From Nemophila menziesii (taxonomy: Eukaryota; Streptophyta; Magnoliopsida; Boraginales; Hydrophyllaceae), in assembly GCA_029959085.1 (NCBI GenBank), contig JARWIR010000005.1, positions 34,837,350 through 34,901,349 on the forward strand: 64,000 nucleotides of DNA, written 5' to 3'. A model generated the notes under the pieces. It saw only the letters and a program-made list of their open reading frames with translations. It had not been told where the DNA came from and did not search any database. Shown here piece by piece: positions 55,036-64,000 of the stretch (its first letter is position 1; each line of letters starts with the position of its first letter). Position numbers and translations under genes: made by a program.

Positions 55036-55595
55036 TAGGGATGACAATGGTTATGGTTAAAAACCAAAACCGATGATAGTCGAACCGATTAAAAACCAAA
55101 TTATATAACCGTGGTTATAACCATTAGGTTATGGTTTTGAAAAGTGTAACCGATGGTTACAACCGTTAGGTTATGGTTTAGATAAAAATAAAACCGAATG
55201 ACCGAAAATCGTTTATTATCATATATATTTTGATATTCTATAATAATATATGTTAAATTAGATATATTAAAATTATAAAACCAAAATCTAAATTTTAAAT
55301 TTAACCAACTAAATAATAAATATACAATTTAATCAAAGACCAACACAATATTTTCTATACCTCGAATATTTTTCTTATATGTGCGGTTGGATTTTATAAA
55401 AATTAATATATTTATTAAGTTATCATTTGGTTATGGTTAAAAACCGTATGACCGTTTAAAAAACCGAAACCGAATAATGCGGTTATGGATTTGAAATGTG
55501 TAACCGATGGTTAAAACCGTTAGGATATGGTTTTTAATAAAATAAACGGTTATGGTTATGGTTTTTGATATTTTTGCAAACCGTTGCCATCCCTA
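55036..55595. mobile_element. Non-autonomous hAT element, 560 bp
   Basis: Ends TAGGGATGACAATGG and (mirrored) TAGGGATGGCAACGG, the Ac-like hAT terminus, with a perfect 8 bp target duplication GCTCTACG (55028-55035 and 55596-55603). The interior is filled with direct and inverted copies of AACCGATGGTTA and AACCGTTAGGTTATGG. No transposase. Confidence 0.95.
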
Positions 55596-56184
55596 GCTCT
55601 ACGGTCAATAATATAGTTCAGAAGGGGAAAAATCTTGGGTGGTCTCACCCTATATGTGGGGACATGGTTTTAATATTAAATAGCAATTTTTTGTTAACAA
55701 ATGTACAAATGAAGTTTTGCATATAAAGTATCATCTTTTTGTTTTGTTTTCTTAAACCTTTGAACAATTATTTAATGCAATGGTAAAATAAACTACTTTA
55801 TTATAATTTTAAACTTTACTTATTAACCGATTATACCATCTCTATATATAGCAAACTATTTTTTTTATCATGTTAATATACTTTTAAATTTACTTCATTT
55901 GTTAAAATTATAATAAAAAATAACAATAATTTATTAAAATAAAAATTAAATATCATAAATTATTTATATTAATTTTTTAAATATATCTAAGAGTTATTGT
56001 TACTCAAATAAAATTTTATCATATGACTATCTAATTTGTGCATAATTATTTTAACCATTAAATAACTACTAATCTTATTTATATTCGTCTTTCGACTAAA
56101 AAAATCATAACATTCTAATTGCAAAAGTTTAAAAATTTATACAAAAAAATCATTATTTATTTACTTTGCCTTTTGTTTGGCACG

Positions 56185-56188
<4 letters not shown>

Positions 56189-56275
<87 letters not shown>
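56189..56275 (+). repeat. (TC)n microsatellite in the left MULE arm
   Basis: About 43 units. The matching place in the right arm (about 56848-56885) has only a short interrupted GAGAGA stretch, so the tract expanded in one arm or collapsed in the other after arm formation. Confidence 0.96.
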
Positions 56276-56277
<2 letters not shown>

Positions 56278-57429
56278 GAAAATCACTACGTTTAGCATGT
56301 AGAATCATCCTCCACGTCCAATCTTTCTTTGTTATCGCCAGTTAAAATGATCGGGTTGTACACCACATTAAACACCCTTTACCTAATTTAGTGGTCCGCA
56401 TTTATTACTCTTCTGATGTCCGACTTTTGTGTTCGTGGTTGACATTTCTTACCATGTTAAGGCATTTGGGTGTTTAATAGCTTGGTTACTGGGTGAGATT
56501 GGGTTTGAAGTTGCATATAAAAATTAAATATCATAAATTATTTATATTAGTCTTTTGATCAATAATAAGCTTACTCGTGCCTTTTATAGGCAACTAAAAT
56601 CTCACCCAGTAACCATGCTATCAAACAGCCAAATGCCTTAACCATGGTAAGAATATCAACCATGGTAAAAAAAAATATATCAACCCACGCAGACAAAAGT
56701 CAGACATCATAATAGTAATAAATGCATACCACTAGATTAGGTAAAGGGTGTTTAATGTGGTGTACAACCCCGCTCATTTTAACTGACGATAACAAAGAAA
56801 GATTGGACGGGGGTGATTCGACAGGCTAAGCGTAGTGATTTTCTGAAGAACGAGAGAGAGATAGAGACACGAAGAGAGAAGAGTAGGTGTGAGATATGAT
56901 ACGTGCCAGACAAAAGGTAAGTAAGTAAATATTTAATTTTTTTGTATGAATTTTTAAACTTTTGCAGTTAGAATGGTATGATTTTTTTAGTCGAAAGACA
57001 GATATGAATAAGACTGATAGTTATTCTAATGGTTAAAATACTCATGTAGTGATTAGATAGTCATATGATCAAATTTTATTTAAGTAACAATAACTATTAG
57101 CTATATTAAAAAATATATATAAATCATTTATCATATTTAATTTTTATTTTAATAAATTACTTGTTATTTTTTAGGGATAATTCCCAATTAATTACAATTC
57201 CACAAGTTTCATTCCCAAAAATAAAGAAGGAGCAAATTACTTCCTACTTACTCACTAATTAAAAATTTAATTCCCAATTAATTATTTTTGGCATACTTAG
57301 CTTACATTTTTACCCTTATATAGGATAATTCTCAATTAATTACAAATTTACACTTTTCATTCCCAAAAAAAGGAAGAAAGTTTTGACTTCCTACTTACTC
57401 AACAGTTAAAGAAATTAATTCCTAACTAA

Positions 57430-58740
57430 ACCAATCACCAACAACTTATTCTATCACACGCGCACGTCCGTGATTTTTTTTAAATATGCATAACTAATTC
57501 TAAAAAAATCAAAAAAATAAAAGATTTGCATTTTTTGACGAAACAAATTAATATTTACGTTTATAAATTGTTTTGATTCTTTTTTAAAAAAAAATTTGAA
57601 CTTTTTTATATTTGAATTTTTTTTAATTCAGATATTCTGTTTTATGTGTTCCTACAATACCTAAAAATGTATTTATGTGTTCATGTAAGACACAAAATCA
57701 TATAATTAATCTAAAACATTACCTTTTTTAACAAAATTATCTTTTTCTCTTTATTAATTGCATATATCCTATTTTTACTTGTTTTTAATATATTGATATA
57801 TTATCTTTTTATCGACAATCTTTTGTTATATTGTGTGTTGTAGTAATACACAAAACAATTATTTGTGTATTAAAGCAACACACATATTTACCTTTTCTCT
57901 TCCCATCAAGCACAATCCCAGTTAAACATTTGTGTTGCATCAACACATAATTTTGATTATTACGTGTTTCTGCATCACACAAATTGTTTTTGCGACTTGC
58001 AGCATCACACAAATTGACTTACACACTTGTGTTTGTCTTACATCCCTCTCAATGTCATCTATGTGTATCCTATACACACAATTTTAGAGTTTAGCATTTA
58101 GTATGGTTCTTTTGTGTGTTATTGTAATACAGAAATGACTATCTTGTGTAATACAACAACACACAAAATAACAAAAAAAGGGTTAGACAAAAAGTTAATA
58201 TATCAAGATAGTTACAAACGAGTAAAAATATTGTATATGTGACTAATAAAGATAAAAAACAATTTTGTTAAAGAAGAGAATGCTTTAGATTGATTTTATA
58301 ATTTTGTGTGTTACAAGAATAGATAAATATATTTTTGTGTGTTGTATGAACACATAAACATCTGAATATCGAAATTTATAAAAAAAATCAATAAAAAAAT
58401 CAAAAAAATCTCTGAACTAGATATGAACTTGTCCCATCAAAAAAATACAATTTTTTTAATTTTTCTGATTTTTTATAAAAAAAAATCACGGACGCGCGCG
58501 TGTTATGATATTTGGAAAATCTGTTTTTGTGTGTTATAGCAACACATAAAACGGATTATCGCAATAAAAAAATAGATTAAAAGAATCAAAAAAATTCATA
58601 GACATAAATATTAATTTGTCTAGTCCAAAAATGCAATTTTTTTATTTTTACGATTTTTTTTGAATTAGTTATGAATTTTTTTAAGAAATTCACGGGCGCG
58701 CGCGTGTGATGAAATTAGCTGGTGGTAATTGGTGGTGGAA
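57430..58740. repeat. Long imperfect palindrome with ACACGCGCG motifs
   Basis: The left arm (AACCAATCACCAACAAC, TATCACACGCGCACGTCCGTG) is mirrored at 58680-58740 (CACGGGCGCGCGCGTGTGATG, GGTGGTAATTGGT). An additional inner copy of the same block lies at about 58485-58505 (CACGGACGCGCGCGTGTTATG). Between them are at least eight copies of TGTGTGTTRYARYAACACA-like motifs (for example near 57831, 57871, 58097, 58160, 58305, 58340, 58530). Confidence 0.75.
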
Positions 58741-58858
58741 GTGTTGTGGTGGTTGTGGGGGTGGGTGGTAGTGGATGGTGGTGGTGGTGGTGGGGTGGTG
58801 GGGTGGTGGTGGTGGTGGAAGGTGAGAGTGGTGGTGGGGTGGTAGTGGGGTGGTGGTG
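58721..58858 (+). repeat. GGTGGT-rich low-complexity tract
   Basis: Nearly uninterrupted G2-4T units (GGTGGTGGTGGTGGGGTGG and similar) for about 138 bases on the plus strand. It can form G-quadruplexes in principle. Confidence 0.85.
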
Positions 58859-58947
58859 AAAGAAAGAAAGAAATAAATATTATTATAATAAATAGTGAAA
58901 ATATAAGAATTAAATGGTATATATAATTAAAGCACTTAATTAATAGG

Positions 58948-59660
58948 TCAGAAACTAAAAATTCTTATAATTCTGTTAAAAACTCGAAAAAATTATCAAT
59001 ATGACCCTCCTTGAGACCGTTGAACCTATAGGACTTAGTGGAGGACTAGCAATCTTTATAAAAAATAACTATGAAGTTACGGTTATTAGCAAATTAATCA
59101 ACCATATGCATTGCAAGATTAAAAGTGAAGGGGTAGAGACTCAAACCACTCTTGTTTATGAAGCCCCTTTAGATAAAAATAAAGAAGCATACCTAAAGCT
59201 TTATGTGAATTGTAAACCTATAAATGATACCCATTGGATGCTTATTGGTGATTTCAACAACATTAGATACATTTCTGATAAAAAAAGGGGGGTAATAATA
59301 ATATCAACAAATATATGAACATGTTTAATGGTTTTATAAAACATCACAAACTTGATGAAATTATCACTGGAGGATGCAAATTCTCTTGGACTAATAAAAG
59401 AAATAATGAGGAGATGCAAATTCTCATTGATAGAGCTTTTTGTAATAAAAATTGGAGTGATTTATACCCTACAACTTGGATTGCACTTCTACCAGCTATA
59501 GGATCAGATCATTCCCCTCAAATTCTTATATTAAATGATAATCATGTTAAAAAAGACAGACGTTTCTACTTTGAAAATAGTTGGGTAGAAGAAGCTGAGT
59601 GTCTTGCCATTATTAAAAAAGTTTGGAAAATTAAAAAAATGTCCCACTGGTTTACTTAGA
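58948..59660 (+). pseudogene. LINE ORF2, APE endonuclease part
   Basis: Two overlapping frames (59001-59318 and 59315-59659) carry GLSGGLAIFIKNNYEV, WMLIGDFNNI (catalytic D and N of GDFN) and GCKFSWTNKRNN, then DRAFCNKNW and GSDHSPQILI (SDHSP with the catalytic His). A frameshift lies at about 59300 in a run of G. The domain cuts target DNA for priming. The N-terminal catalytic residues are absent because of 5' truncation; the E of SETKN may be the surviving conserved Glu. Confidence 0.85.
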
Positions 59661-61378
59661 AATGCTCTATCTTATAAACTTGAGAAATGTAAGTCTTTAC
59701 TTACTAGATGGAGTAAAACAAAATTTAATAATAACAAAAAAATGATTGATAAATATGTTCAAAAATTAGAAACGATTTATAATGATCCCCAAACAAAAGA
59801 TTGGAGTGAATATAACAATATTATAAAACAAGTGGAAGAAATTTGGAAAAAAGAGGAAGATTTTTTGGCCTCTAGGTCTAGAAACTTATGGTTAAAAATG
59901 GGTGATATAAATACATCATTTTTTCCATGCCTCAACTAAAGAAAGAAGAAAAGTAAATACTATTACTAGGCTATCTACTGATGATGATACTTGGGTTGAA
60001 AATTTCTCTGATATAAACATTGAAATAAAAAACTACTTTAATAATATATTAAAAACAGTGGGTAAGAGAAATTATGAACCTATTTTGCTAATATACTCCC
60101 TACTATCTCTGATCATATGAATGATAACCTCAATAAAAACTTGACATTGAGGAAATTGAAAAACCCATAAATGAACTTGGGGCTAATAAATCCCCTGGCC
60201 CAGACGGTTATCTTGGCTTCTTATATAAGAAATATTGGAAAATTATTAAACTTGATGTTATCAGAGTCATCAATGATTTTTGGTATAATGTAGGTTCTAT
60301 TGATGATCTTAATCAGACTTTTATATCACTTATACCAAGAAATTTGAAACCTACCTCTATAAAACATTTCCGTCCCATCAGCTGTTCCAACTTTATTTAT
60401 AAAATCTTAGCGAAAATTCTTGTGAATAGTATGCAACCGGTTTTAAACATACTGATTGATGAAAATCAATCAGCGTTTATACCTGGAAGGCATACTCAGG
60501 AGAATACAATGATTGCGCATGAGATTATAAATTTTATTAAAAACAAGAGAGATACTAAAAAATATTATATGACTATAAAGACGGATATACAAAAGGCTTA
60601 TGAAAACGTAGAATAGGACTGCCTTAAAGATATTATGATTAAAATGGGATTCGATAATAGATGGATTAGCAAAATTATGAGATGTGTGAATTCTGTATCA
60701 TACTCTATTCTGATTAATGGTTTTCCAGTTGAAATTGATAAACCCAAAAGGGGTTTGCGCCAAGGGGACCCATTATCACCTTTACTTTTCTGTATTACCA
60801 CTCAACTTCTCTCTACGCTTATTAAAGACAAAAAAGATAATAACATTATGCAAGGTATTAAAATAGCTAAACCTGCTCCGGCTATTTCTCATTTACTTTT
60901 CGCTGATGATAGTATCTTCTTTATGAATGCTACTAATTTAGAAATTGAAGGCTCTAAAGATGTTATGAACAAATATTGCTACGCTATAGGTATGAAACTT
61001 AACTTAAATAAATGTGGGATTAAATTTAGCCCCAATACCCCTATATTTATACAAAATATTTTTGCTAAAAGGCTTAATATGCCAATTACTAATAATCTAG
61101 GTAAATACCTTGGTTTACCTACTGAATGGAGTAGATCCAAAATTAAAGACCTTAAATCTTTAGTGGAAATAACTTTACAAAAAACAGAAAATTGGAAAAA
61201 TCTATTTCTTTCAGCTGTAGGTAAAGAAATACTTATTAAATCTGTGTTACAGAGTTTACCAAACTACTATATGTCTTCTAATTTTATCCCTCAAAAAATC
61301 TGTGATCTTATTACCTCGCAAATTTCTAATTTTTGGTGGGGCAGCAATGGTAAGAAAAAAGTTCACTGGGAGAAATAG
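59660..61378 (+). pseudogene. LINE ORF2, reverse transcriptase part
   Basis: After a coiled connector (59604-59939) the RT domain runs about 60160-61378. Motifs: ANKSPGPDGY (about 60180), LIPRN, HFRPISCSNFIYKILAKIL, NQSAFIPGRH, a TDIQKAYENVE block followed by TAG (60614-60616; family KAYDSVxWxFL, so Trp to stop), GLRQGDPLSPLLF, and the catalytic FADDS (about 60900-60914). Then KYLGLPTEWSRSK and NFWWGSNGKKKVHWEK. The second part (60635-61378) is a clean 247-codon frame with the active site intact. Confidence 0.9.
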
Positions 61379-62870
61379 GAAAACTTAACAAAAAGTAAAT
61401 ACTCGGGAGGTTTAGGATTTAGAGATTTACATCTCATAAATCTACCTCTTTTGGGTAAACAAGCTTGAAACATAATTAATAAACAAGATTCTTTGCTCTT
61501 TAAATTATTAAAAGGTAAATATTTTCCTAATGTTTCTTTTTTCGAAGCTCAATTAGGATACTCAGCCTCATGGGGTTGGAGAAGTCTATTGAGTGGTAGA
61601 GATATTATTAAAGAGGACATTAAATGGAAATTGGGAGATGGTTGTACTATTAATATCCATAATGATATATAGATTCATGGTAAGAAAGATATTATTAAAC
61701 CTAATACAGGTATAGCTATCAATGTTATAGACCTTATGAAACAAAATGATAGAAAATGGGATGAAAGAATTATAAATGAGAAGTATAATCTTGAAATAGC
61801 AACTATAATACTAAATACCTTTATTCCATATTCAGGGGGTAAAGACATACCTTATTGGAATAAGGATCAGGATGGCTTATATACTGTTAAAAAAAAGTTA
61901 TCAAATACTAAAAGAGGATCATGATAAAATGATCTACAACAAAGGAGTAATAAAACCCTCCTCCTCTCATACTATTAATCCAGAAATCTGGAAGATGACG
62001 TAGAATCTGAAAATAGCCCCTAAAGTTAAGAACTTTATGTGGAGAGTTCTCAAAAATCTCTTATCCACAAATGAAAATATCTACAAAAATATTGTTATTA
62101 AAACGCCTCTATGTGATATTTGCAATAAAGAGATTGAATCTACGGAGCACTTATTACTTAATTGCGAGTGGACTAGAGCTTTACGGCTAGCCTCTGGTTT
62201 TAATATACAAACTTGCAACCAGGATTCATCTAGGACGGATTCTTGGTTGGCAAGTATCAATGAAAATATGAAAGAACAGAAGTTAGAAAACAACTTTGTT
62301 ATGGAAAGGGTATGCTTCTTACTTTGGCATATCTGGGAAGCAAGAAATGAGAACAAGTACAAATTTATCAAACTTGACCCTATTAATGTTATCTATAAAG
62401 ATAAAAAAGAGTGGGGAGCTTACCAAAATTTCAATATTCCTAATGATGTTACTACAAAACTGAAGGATATAAAAGAAAAAGAAAAACATCCTATACTCCA
62501 AGATAATGGGAGAGAATTTAATGATAACAATATATTAAATTGCGACAGTAAATGGATCCCTCCACCTAAATACTTTATTAGAATAATTGTGATGTAGCCT
62601 TTATTAATAATAGAGCTGCAATTTCTTGTGTTGACAGGGATTTTCGTGGCAAAGTACTAGATTGCAAAGCTTGGGAAGTTAATGTAGATTCTCCAATAGA
62701 AGCAGAACCCCTTGGTATACTTAAAGATTGTGTAATTGCTCGTGATTTGAAAGACTCAAGAACAATTATAGAGAGTGACTGCCAAAGAGTTATGCTTCCT
62801 TTAGAGATGAACAATTTTATTCAAATTCCTAAGATTTATAATATTATTAAGAGTATTTATTTCTGAAACT
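61379..62870 (+). pseudogene. LINE ORF2, zinc-finger (zf-RVT) and RNase H part
   Basis: Blocks in several frames: LGKQA (about 61455), YWNKDQDGLYTVK (61855), then the zf-RVT region in frame 62037-62597 (MWRVLKNLLSTNENIYK, CDICNKEIESTEHLLLNC). An RVT_3 RNase H domain follows from about 62600 (NRAAISCVDRDFRGKVLD, SPIEAEPLGILKDCVIARD, IIESDCQRVM). The order is that of plant L1 elements with a C-terminal RNase H. Stops occur at 61376, 61670 and elsewhere. Confidence 0.8.
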
Positions 62871-63600
62871 TGTAAACCTATCTTTAAGTGGATTAGTAGA
62901 GATAAGAATGTCTTAGCTGATGGTTTAGCCAAACGAAAGCTTCTTAGCAACTTGAATGGCTCGCACTCTTGTGTGCTTCCAAGTAGGTTAGACTATTTTA
63001 ACAGAACCGATGTCATTCTCTCAAGGATTGGCTAATTTTGTAACCTCGTTAATTTTAATATATTATGTTTGGAACAAAAAAAATTAATAGGCATATGGGT
63101 ATTTTTGTAATCTTCCAAACTTTTGTGCTTAAGTAGGAATTCAATTGAAGTTGTAATTAATCGAGAATCCTTACGCTCTCCGTGTAATTAACTGGGCGTT
63201 GTCCCTATTTTTTTTATTATTAATTGTCACAAATAGTAAATTTAAAAGTATATTAACATGATAAAAAATAAAAAATATTTTGCTATATATAGAGATAGTA
63301 AAATTGGTTAATAAGTAAAGTTGTAAAATTATAATAAAATAGTTTATATTACCATTCGTTAAATAATTGTTAAAAGGTTGAAAAAATAAAACAAAAATTT
63401 GTTACTTTATATGCAGAACTTCATTAGTACATTTCTTAACAAAAAGTTGTTTGTTTAATATTAAAACCATGTCTCCACATATAAGGTGAGACCACCCAAG
63501 ATTTTTCATACATTTGTTAGCAGAAATTTGTTTGTTTAATATTAAAAAACCATGTCCCCACATATAGGGTGAGACCACCCAAGATTTTCCCGTTCAGAAG

Positions 63601-64000
63601 TTATGCACTATCTTAGGTCTTGTCAAGGATCTTCTTTGAATTGAGCGACTCTCTGATAGTTGCTATGCTGTAGATCTCCCCACCTAGGCGCGCATAGGCG
63701 CCGCCTAGGCGTCAACTCCCCCCTCAGGCGCTTACGCCTAGTTAAAACTCTAGGCGTTTTTGCTTAGCGTCTTAGTCACCGTGGAATAGGCGCCTAACCC
63801 GTCTAGGCACCGATTAATGACAAAAAATGGCCGCCTAGGCGCTGATTAATGGCAAAACATGCCCGCATAGGCCTTCTTGTTATTTTTCTTATTCTCGAGA
63901 ATTTTTTAATTGATATTATAGCTCAATTTTTAGTATTTTTATATATACTATAGTATTGTTAGATGAATTTTATGACTTAAGTAGTTAAAATTTCTATAAT
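63601..64000. repeat. GC-rich GCGCCTAGGCG repeat cluster, then AT-rich end
   Basis: Between about 63680 and 63870 there are at least eight direct and inverted copies of GCGCCTAGGCG-like motifs (for example CACCTAGGCGCGCATAGGCG, CCGCCTAGGCGTC, GGCCGCCTAGGCGCTGATT), and a pair of ATTAATG(A/G)CAAAA(A/C)ATG blocks. This pattern is seen in a widespread group of plant hAT-type non-autonomous elements. The ends are not identifiable here, so the class is a guess. Confidence 0.5.

Larger units (their letters stand above)
58948..63081 (+). mobile_element. 5'-truncated L1-type LINE
   Basis: A non-LTR retrotransposon of 4.1 kb ending in a short A run (63075-63081), with a perfect 10 bp target duplication AATTAATAGG (58938-58947 and 63082-63091). 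The first codons read SETKNSYN, i.e. inside the endonuclease domain, so ORF1 and the start of ORF2 were lost at insertion. Endonuclease, RT, zinc finger and RNase H regions follow in order, separated by stops and frameshifts. It inserted into the nested Mutator-like element. Confidence 0.92.
57174..63205. mobile_element. Second Mutator-like element nested in the right arm
   Basis: Ends GGGATAATTCCCAATTAATTAC and (mirrored) GGGACAACGCCCAGTTAATTAC, flanked by TATTTTTTA and TATTTTTTT, an 8/9 match to a 9 bp duplication. The mirrored left arm of the host MULE shows the uninterrupted site (GTTATTTTTTATTAT). Internally there is a 145 bp subterminal tandem repeat (57174-57420), a foldback (57430-58740), a GGTGGT tract and a LINE. 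Without the LINE it is about 1.9 kb. The superfamily call rests on TSD length. Confidence 0.75.
55625..63591. mobile_element. Mutator-type element with about 890 bp inverted arms (contains nested elements)
   Basis: Ends GGGAAAAATCTTGGGTGG and its mirror (…CCACCCAAGATTTTCCC) with a perfect 9 bp duplication GTTCAGAAG (55616-55624 and 63592-63600), the Mutator hallmark. The left arm runs to about 56510. The right arm runs from about 56590 to 57172 and resumes at about 63215-63591, split by a second element. The loop is only about 80 bases (AT-rich). The last 90 bases of the right end are tandemly duplicated (CCACATATAAGGTGAGACCACCC and again at 63560). Without insertions the element is about 1.9 kb. 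No transposase is seen, so it is non-autonomous. Confidence 0.92.

Noticed and set aside
57809..58012. 67-codon cysteine-containing minus-strand frame
   Set aside because: Built from the TGTGTT/AACACA repeats of the foldback; no family recognised.
59001..63081. Intact, active LINE
   Set aside because: 5' truncated inside the endonuclease, with several stops and frameshifts despite an intact FADDS motif.

Overview
The window is a repeat-dense, AT-rich piece of nuclear DNA from a flowering plant, most likely a eudicot. Evidence: a DC1 (cysteine/histidine-rich C1) gene, which is plant specific; Copia and Athila-type Gypsy LTR retrotransposons primed by plant initiator tRNA-Met and tRNA-Asp; a CACTA TNP2 transposase remnant; Mutator, hAT and Tourist elements; and fragments of the plant genes SCC2 and RECG. 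I could not narrow the lineage further from sequence alone. No intact host gene is present; the nearest is the DC1 gene, which carries two frameshifts.

Layout. 1-1538: 5' end of a Copia element on the minus strand. 1539-4165: a tandem duplication, a (GA)n tract, a MITE and a SINE. 4166-5994 (minus): DC1 gene. 6004-14447 (minus): complete 8.4 kb Copia element inserted nine bases upstream of the DC1 start codon (TSD CAAAC, LTRs about 0.5% diverged), with almost no coding capacity but a series of RNA-like hairpins in its leader. 14453-17069: the displaced DC1 upstream region, a SINE, a long-TIR MITE and CACTA subterminal repeats. 17070-19900: decayed CACTA TNP2 gene.

18246-50093 is a head-to-tail tandem duplication of a unit of about 7.2 kb (TNP2 3' part, an SCC2 fragment, an RNase H fragment, a MITE, a Gypsy RT fragment). 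The first copy was later expanded by two insertions: a 12.7 kb Athila-like element (20568-33295, TSD ACAGG) and a 4.6 kb gag-only Copia derivative (37540-42137, TSD ACCCC). The second copy keeps both empty sites and has its own Tourist MITE (46046-46277, TSD TAT). This fixes the order of events.

49440-52100 (minus): decayed Tat/Ogre-like Gypsy gag-pro-RT. 52779-53515 (minus): 3' end of a RECG helicase gene with one intron kept. 54189-54259: a tRNA-Asp-like sequence. 55036-55595: a non-autonomous hAT with a perfect 8 bp TSD. 55625-63591: a long-palindrome Mutator-type element (perfect 9 bp TSD GTTCAGAAG), whose right arm contains a second Mutator-like element (57174-63205), which in turn contains a 5'-truncated L1-type LINE (58948-63081, 10 bp TSD). 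63601-64000: a GC-rich GCGCCTAGGCG repeat cluster cut by the window edge.

The parts do not form one pathway. The themes are nested transposition, capture and decay of host gene fragments, and probable LTR influence on the DC1 gene. The features I would examine first are the repeated, apparently covarying hairpins in the Copia leader and the LTR placed in sense orientation next to DC1.
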